Program-made: the position numbers and the translations under genes
Assembly: GCF_027947595.1 (NCBI RefSeq)
Contig: NZ_CP116257.1
Span: 1,860,001-1,924,000 of the forward strand
Direction: 5' to 3'
From: Streptomyces lienomycini
Lineage (GTDB): Bacteria; Actinomycetota; Actinomycetes; Streptomycetales; Streptomycetaceae
DNA length: 64,000 nt
Shown: one piece after another, positions 60,247 through 64,000 of the stretch
Layout of the letters: every line of letters begins with the position of its first letter
How positions within the stretch are numbered: position 1 is the stretch's first letter
Notes under the pieces: generated by a model
Told to the model about the DNA's origin: nothing
Databases searched by the model: none
Seen by the model: the letters and a program-made list of their open reading frames with translations, nothing else

Positions 60247-60926
60247 CGCAGGAGGCGGGGGACAGGACCGCGCGGGTGGTGGTCGCGGACGATCAGACGG
60301 TCGTGCGGGAGGGGATCGTGATGCTGCTCGGACTGCTGCCCGGGGTGGACGTCGTGGGCGCCGCCGCCGATGGTGAGGAGGCGGTACGGCTCGTCGCCGA
60401 ACTCTCCCCGGACGTAGTGCTGATGGACCTGCGCATGCCCCGGTGCGACGGCGTGGAGGCCACCGCCAGGATTCGGGCCGAACACCCCGCGACGCAGGTC
60501 GTCGTCCTCACGACCTACGTGGACGACGCGTCACTGTTCCCCGCGCTGAGAGCGGGGGCACGTGGTTATCTCACCAAGGACGCCGGCGGGGACGAGATCG
60601 TCCGGGCGGTGCACAGTGTCCTGTCCGGCGACGCGGGACTCGCTCCGAGCATCCAGCGGCGGCTGCTGGAGCGACTGTCCGAGTCCGAGCCGAGGCGAGC
60701 GGGCCCGCCCGAGCCACCGGACGGCCTCACCACCCGGGAGATCGAGGTGCTGGTCCTCATCGCCGAAGGGTTCGACAACCAGCAGATCGCGAGCAGACTG
60801 CACGTCTCCACGGCGACGGTGAAGACCCACATCAACAACCTGTTCGCCAAGACCGGCATCAAGGGACGTGCTCAAGCGGTGCGTTACGCCTACGGGAAGG
60901 GGCTTGTACGGCCACCGAACGGATGA
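60243..60926 (+). CDS. NarL/LuxR-family response regulator
   Basis: The 227-aa protein has a receiver with acidic D16/D17 and phospho-acceptor D62 (LMDLRMPRCDG), a Lys in YLTKDAGG, and a LuxR HTH at about 165-225 (TTREIEVLVLIAEGFDNQQI, TATVKTHINNLF). It is coupled to the kinase by a 4-nt overlap. Targets are unknown; the symporter operon 70 nt downstream is a candidate. Confidence 0.9.
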   Translation: MTQEAGDRTARVVVADDQTVVREGIVMLLGLLPGVDVVGAAADGEEAVRLVAELSPDVVLMDLRMPRCDGVEATARIRAEHPATQVVVLTTYVDDASLFPALRAGARGYLTKDAGGDEIVRAVHSVLSGDAGLAPSIQRRLLERLSESEPRRAGPPEPPDGLTTREIEVLVLIAEGFDNQQIASRLHVSTATVKTHINNLFAKTGIKGRAQAVRYAYGKGLVRPPNG

Positions 60927-60995
60927 ATCACCTGATGGGGTGAAGTGCGCGGCGAAGAAGAGTCGGGGATCTTCCCGTTCTGTCCATCCTTGGGC

Positions 60996-61604
60996 ATGCA
61001 GTCAAGCAACGATCGGCCCCGCGGCGCCGGGGGCGGTCCGGGAAGCGCGGTCGACCACCACGCCACGCCGGGCAGGGCCTACGTCGAGGCGCCCCCGAGC
61101 GCGCGGCACGATCATCTCCCGCACCACGCTCCCCGCCACGACGACTCCCGGTACGACGATCCGTGGTACGACGCGCTCGCCTCCGGCTGGGGCGAGGCGG
61201 CCGGTCCCGGAGACCCCGAGCCGGCACCGCCGACGACGCGCCGGGATCCGGCGGGGGAGGCGCCCCGGGCCGCGGCCGACGTGTACCTGGAGGTTCAGCG
61301 GAGCGCGGCCTTCCAGGAGGTGCGCAGCCGCTACCGCGGGTTCGTGGTCCCGGCGGTCGCCGCCTTCCTGCTGTGGTACGTCGCCTACGTCGTGACCGCC
61401 ACGACGGCGCCCGCCCTGATGGCCAGGCCGGTGGCCGGCGCGGTGAACGTGGCGATGGTCGCGGGGCTCGGACAGTTCCTCACCACGTTCCTGCTCACCT
61501 GGGCCTACGCGCGGCACGCCCGGCTGCGCAGGGACCGGGCAGCGCTCGAACTGCGCTGGGACACCCAGGAGCTGACACGCGGGGTGCGGGGTGGAGCGTC
61601 GTGA
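60996..61604 (+). CDS. DUF485 membrane protein (symporter partner)
   Basis: The 202-aa protein has a long His/Asp/Pro-rich N-terminus of about 100 residues, then the DUF485 domain: VQRSAAFQEVRSRYRGFVVP, two helices (about 123-145 and 155-175) and RHARLRRDRAALELR. DUF485 proteins are co-encoded with ActP/MctC acetate symporters, as here (stop overlaps the next start). The N-terminal extension is much longer than the usual 100-aa family member and His-rich (ARHDHLPHHAPRHDDS). Confidence 0.85.
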   Translation: MQSSNDRPRGAGGGPGSAVDHHATPGRAYVEAPPSARHDHLPHHAPRHDDSRYDDPWYDALASGWGEAAGPGDPEPAPPTTRRDPAGEAPRAAADVYLEVQRSAAFQEVRSRYRGFVVPAVAAFLLWYVAYVVTATTAPALMARPVAGAVNVAMVAGLGQFLTTFLLTWAYARHARLRRDRAALELRWDTQELTRGVRGGAS

Positions 61605-63193
61605 CCGGTGACCATCAGACGTTGGCCCTGCTGCTGTTCAGCACGTTCGTCGCCGTCACGCTCGGGATCACCACGTGGGTGGGCCGCCACCGGCGTGGTT
61701 CGGCGGAGGAGTTCTACGCGGGCGGCCGTCTCTTCTCCCCGATGGAGAATGGTTTTGCCATCGCCGGCGACTACATGTCGGCCGCGTCCTTCCTCGGCAT
61801 CTCGGGGCTCATCGCGCTCTACGGCTACGACGGCATGCTGTACTCCGTTGGGTTCCTGGTGGCCTGGCTCGTCGTCCTGTTCCTCGTCGCCGAACTGGTC
61901 CGCAACTGCGGTCGGTTCACCCTCGCCGACGTGGTGGCCGCCCGGATGAGGGAGCGGCCGGTGCGCATCGCCTCGGGAACCTCCTCGGTCACCGTCTCCG
62001 TCCTGTACCTGGTGGCGCAGATGGTGGGCGCGGGCAGTCTCGTCGCGCTGCTGCTGGGAGGGACGTCAGAGGCGGCGCGGACGTGGACCGTCATCGGCGT
62101 CGGCGCCCTCATGGTGATCTACGTGTCGCTGGGCGGGATGCGCGCCACCACGTGGATCCAGATCGTGAAGGCGGTGCTGCTGCTCGGCGGCACCGTGGCG
62201 CTGACCACGCTCGTCCTGGTGCGCTTCCACGGCGACGTCGACCACTTGCTGCGCTCGGCGGCCGAGCGCAGCGGCCACGGCGAGGCGTTCCTGGCGCCGG
62301 GCCTGGCCTACGGCGGGGACTGGGTCTCCCGCCTCGACTTCATCAGTCTGGGGCTCGCCCTGGTGCTGGGCACGGCCGGACTCCCGCACATCCTGTCCCG
62401 CTTCTACACGGTGCCCACCGCGCGGGCGGCGAGGCGGTCAGTCGTCTGGTCGATCGGCCTCATCGGCGGCTTCTACCTGATGACGATCGTGCTCGGGTTC
62501 GGTGCGGCCGCCGTCGTCGGACCGGATGCGGTACGCGCGTCGAACGCCGCCGGGAACACGGCGGTGCCGCTGCTCGCCCTGGACCTCGGCGGCGGCGCGC
62601 AGTCCACCGGCGGGACGGTCCTCTTCGCGGTCGTCGCCGCAGTCGCCTTCGCCACCATCCTCGCGGTGGTCGCCGGCATCACCCTGGCCTCCTCGGCGTC
62701 CGTGGCCCACGACCTGTACGCGTCCCTGCGGCGCCGCGGCTCCAAGCCCCGCAGCGAGGTCGCCGTGGCGCGGGTCGCCGCCGTCGGCATCGGCGCCGTG
62801 GCGATCGGGCTCGGTCTGCTCGCCCGGGACCTCAACGTCGCGTTCCTGGTGGGCCTGGCCTTCGCCGTCGCCGCGTCCGCCAATCTGCCGGTGCTGCTCT
62901 ACTCGCTGTTCTGGCGGGGCTTCACCACGCGCGGCGCGGTGTGGGCGGTGTACGGCGGACTGGTTCCCTCCGTGGTGCTCGTGCTGCTCTCCCCGGTGGT
63001 GTCGGGCGGCCCGCAGTCACTCTTCCCGGGCGTCGACTTCCAGTACTTCCCGCTGCAGAACCCCGGCCTCGTCTCGGTCCCGCTGGGCTTCGTGGCGGGC
63101 TGGCTGGGCACGGTCACCTCAGCGGAGGTCCCGGACGAGGCCAAGCACGCGGAGACCGAGGTCCGGTCGCTGACCGGGGCGGGAGCCGTGTAG
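61601..63193 (+). CDS. Sodium/solute symporter, acetate-permease (ActP/MctC) type
   Basis: The 530-aa permease of the SSS family has about 13 helices. AEEFYAGGRLFSPMENGFAI, AGDYMSAASFLGISGLIALY, GGMRATTWIQIVKAVLLL and GTAGLPHILSRFYTVP match monocarboxylate/acetate symporters. The GTG is within the DUF485 stop codon region (4-nt overlap). A CitB-type two-component system is encoded convergently right after it and may control uptake of this or a related acid. Confidence 0.9.
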   Translation: MTGDHQTLALLLFSTFVAVTLGITTWVGRHRRGSAEEFYAGGRLFSPMENGFAIAGDYMSAASFLGISGLIALYGYDGMLYSVGFLVAWLVVLFLVAELVRNCGRFTLADVVAARMRERPVRIASGTSSVTVSVLYLVAQMVGAGSLVALLLGGTSEAARTWTVIGVGALMVIYVSLGGMRATTWIQIVKAVLLLGGTVALTTLVLVRFHGDVDHLLRSAAERSGHGEAFLAPGLAYGGDWVSRLDFISLGLALVLGTAGLPHILSRFYTVPTARAARRSVVWSIGLIGGFYLMTIVLGFGAAAVVGPDAVRASNAAGNTAVPLLALDLGGGAQSTGGTVLFAVVAAVAFATILAVVAGITLASSASVAHDLYASLRRRGSKPRSEVAVARVAAVGIGAVAIGLGLLARDLNVAFLVGLAFAVAASANLPVLLYSLFWRGFTTRGAVWAVYGGLVPSVVLVLLSPVVSGGPQSLFPGVDFQYFPLQNPGLVSVPLGFVAGWLGTVTSAEVPDEAKHAETEVRSLTGAGAV

Positions 63194-63238
63194 CAAGGGG
63201 GAGTGGCGGCGTCCGGGCGCCCCCGCCGGGCGGCCTGC

Positions 63239-63919
63239 TCAGGCGCGGGTCACCCACTCGTAGCGGTGCTCGGGGCGGCCCGCGTCGCCGTACTTGAGCG
63301 TCAGCCTGGCCCGTCCGGTGCGTTCCAGGAGCTTCAGGTAGCGCTGGGCGGTCTGGCGGCTCACCCCGGTCCGGTCGGCGATCTCCTGGGCGGAGAGCGC
63401 GCCGTCGGCCTTGAGCAGGCACTGCCGCACCAGTTCGGCGGTGGTGGGGGAGTGCCCCTTGGGCAGCCCGGGCTCGGACGGGGCGGACAGGGCGCCGAAG
63501 ATCCGGTCGACCTCGGCCTGTTCCGCCTCACCGCCGCCGTCGAGGGTGCGCCGCAGCCCCGCGTACGCCTCCAGCTTGGCGCGCAGACCGGCGAAGGCGA
63601 ACGGTTTCACCAGGTACTGGAGGGCGCCCTGACGCATCGCCGCCTGCACGGTCGACACGTCCCGGGCGGCCGTCACCATGATCACGTCGGTCTGGAGTCC
63701 TCGTCGCCGCATCTCCTGGACGAGTTCCAGACCGGTGCGGTCCGGCAGGTAGTGGTCCAGCAGGATCAGGTCCAGCCGGGGCAGCCGCTCCGCGGTGCGC
63801 AGTGCCTCCAGCGCACTGTGCGCCTCACCCGCGACGTGGAAACCCGGCACCTTCTCGACGTACGCGGCGTTGACCCGCGCGACCCGCGTGTCGTCGTCCA
63901 CGACCAGGACCTCGATCAT
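63239..63919 (-). CDS. CitB/DcuR-family response regulator
   Basis: The 226-aa protein has a receiver with D8-D10 and phospho-acceptor D55 (LILLDHYLPD), Lys in YLVKPF, and a C-terminal HTH of the CitB type (TTAELVRQCLLKADGALSAQ, GVSRQTAQRYLKLLERTG). Such regulators control uptake of C4-dicarboxylates or citrate. The ATG overlaps the upstream kinase stop (ATGA). Confidence 0.9.
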   Translation of the reverse strand: MIEVLVVDDDTRVARVNAAYVEKVPGFHVAGEAHSALEALRTAERLPRLDLILLDHYLPDRTGLELVQEMRRRGLQTDVIMVTAARDVSTVQAAMRQGALQYLVKPFAFAGLRAKLEAYAGLRRTLDGGGEAEQAEVDRIFGALSAPSEPGLPKGHSPTTAELVRQCLLKADGALSAQEIADRTGVSRQTAQRYLKLLERTGRARLTLKYGDAGRPEHRYEWVTRA

Positions 63920-64000
63920 CGGGACTCCTTCTCGGCGGGGGTGGTCACAGGGGTGGTGGGGGCGGGTTCCGGGTCCGTTTCGGCCAGTGCCTCGGGCAGG
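63916..64000 (-). CDS. Sensor kinase (CitA/DcuS type), C-terminal tail only
   Basis: Only the last 27 codons and stop are inside the window (tail ends TTPAEKESR). It is Pro/Thr/Glu-rich with no catalytic part visible. The kinase identity is inferred from the 4-nt overlap with a CitB-type regulator. Confidence 0.6.
   Translation of the reverse strand, partial: LPEALAETDPEPAPTTPVTTPAEKESR

Overview
The window is chromosomal DNA of a Streptomyces. G+C is very high with strong third-position G/C bias, GTG and TTG starts are common, and the window carries developmental genes typical of the genus (whiH, hrdB). From memory, gene order follows the conserved core of Streptomyces coelicolor from about SCO5773 to SCO5829; no alignment was run. 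I see no tRNA, rRNA, insertion sequence, phage gene or CRISPR array, and by eye no in-frame TTA (bldA-dependent) codon in the called genes.

Layout. 1-8.1 kb: the end of a FAD monooxygenase; the glutamate ABC importer gluABCD (minus strand); the divergent two-component pair gluR-gluK beside it; and an orphan TAXI-type binding protein that overlaps gluK tail to tail. 8.3-12 kb: a KefB-like cation/proton antiporter with its TrkA-C partner, divergent from a NarL-type two-component system. 12-18 kb: tRNA A37 modification (miaB, miaA), a histidine-free LigB-fold protein, small acidic or antitoxin-like proteins, a membrane protein and dapF. 18-24 kb: an RSH (RelA/SpoT) protein with an eroded synthetase domain, an exported M1 aminopeptidase and the GTPase hflX. 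23.7-28.7 kb: a V8/trypsin-like lipoprotein protease, then a decayed siderophore locus (truncated aminotransferase, intact IucA/IucC synthetase, GNAT acyltransferase).

28.8-36 kb: DNA damage and dNTP supply: a DinG-like helicase, lexA with its SOS box, and nrdR-nrdJ with twin NrdR boxes, closed by a 42-bp perfect palindrome shared with a convergent terD-like gene. 36-43 kb: stand-alone housekeeping and stress genes (DUF4937-type protein, phosphoglycerate-mutase family, ADP-ribosylglycohydrolase), a DHA2 efflux pump under a divergent TetR regulator with two matching operators, and rnhB. 43-52.5 kb: a RecQ helicase fused to a phosphoribosyltransferase-like domain, a DUF4192 protein preceded by a DnaA box, a NUDIX/HTH regulator, an unusual one-piece ABC transporter, and the sporulation regulator whiH. 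52.5-58.3 kb: the principal sigma factor hrdB, a secreted trypsin, a small zinc-ribbon protein and parE. 58.5-64 kb: a membrane protein with a NarL-type two-component pair, a DUF485-acetate symporter operon, and a CitB-type response regulator with the tail of its sensor kinase.

Themes: sensing and uptake of small carboxylates (glutamate, acetate-like, TAXI), stringent and SOS responses, and developmental transcription. Many single-gene units seem to start transcription at the start codon (a -10 hexamer 6-7 nt upstream), whereas operon genes overlap by 1-4 nt and end in strong GC-rich stem-loops.
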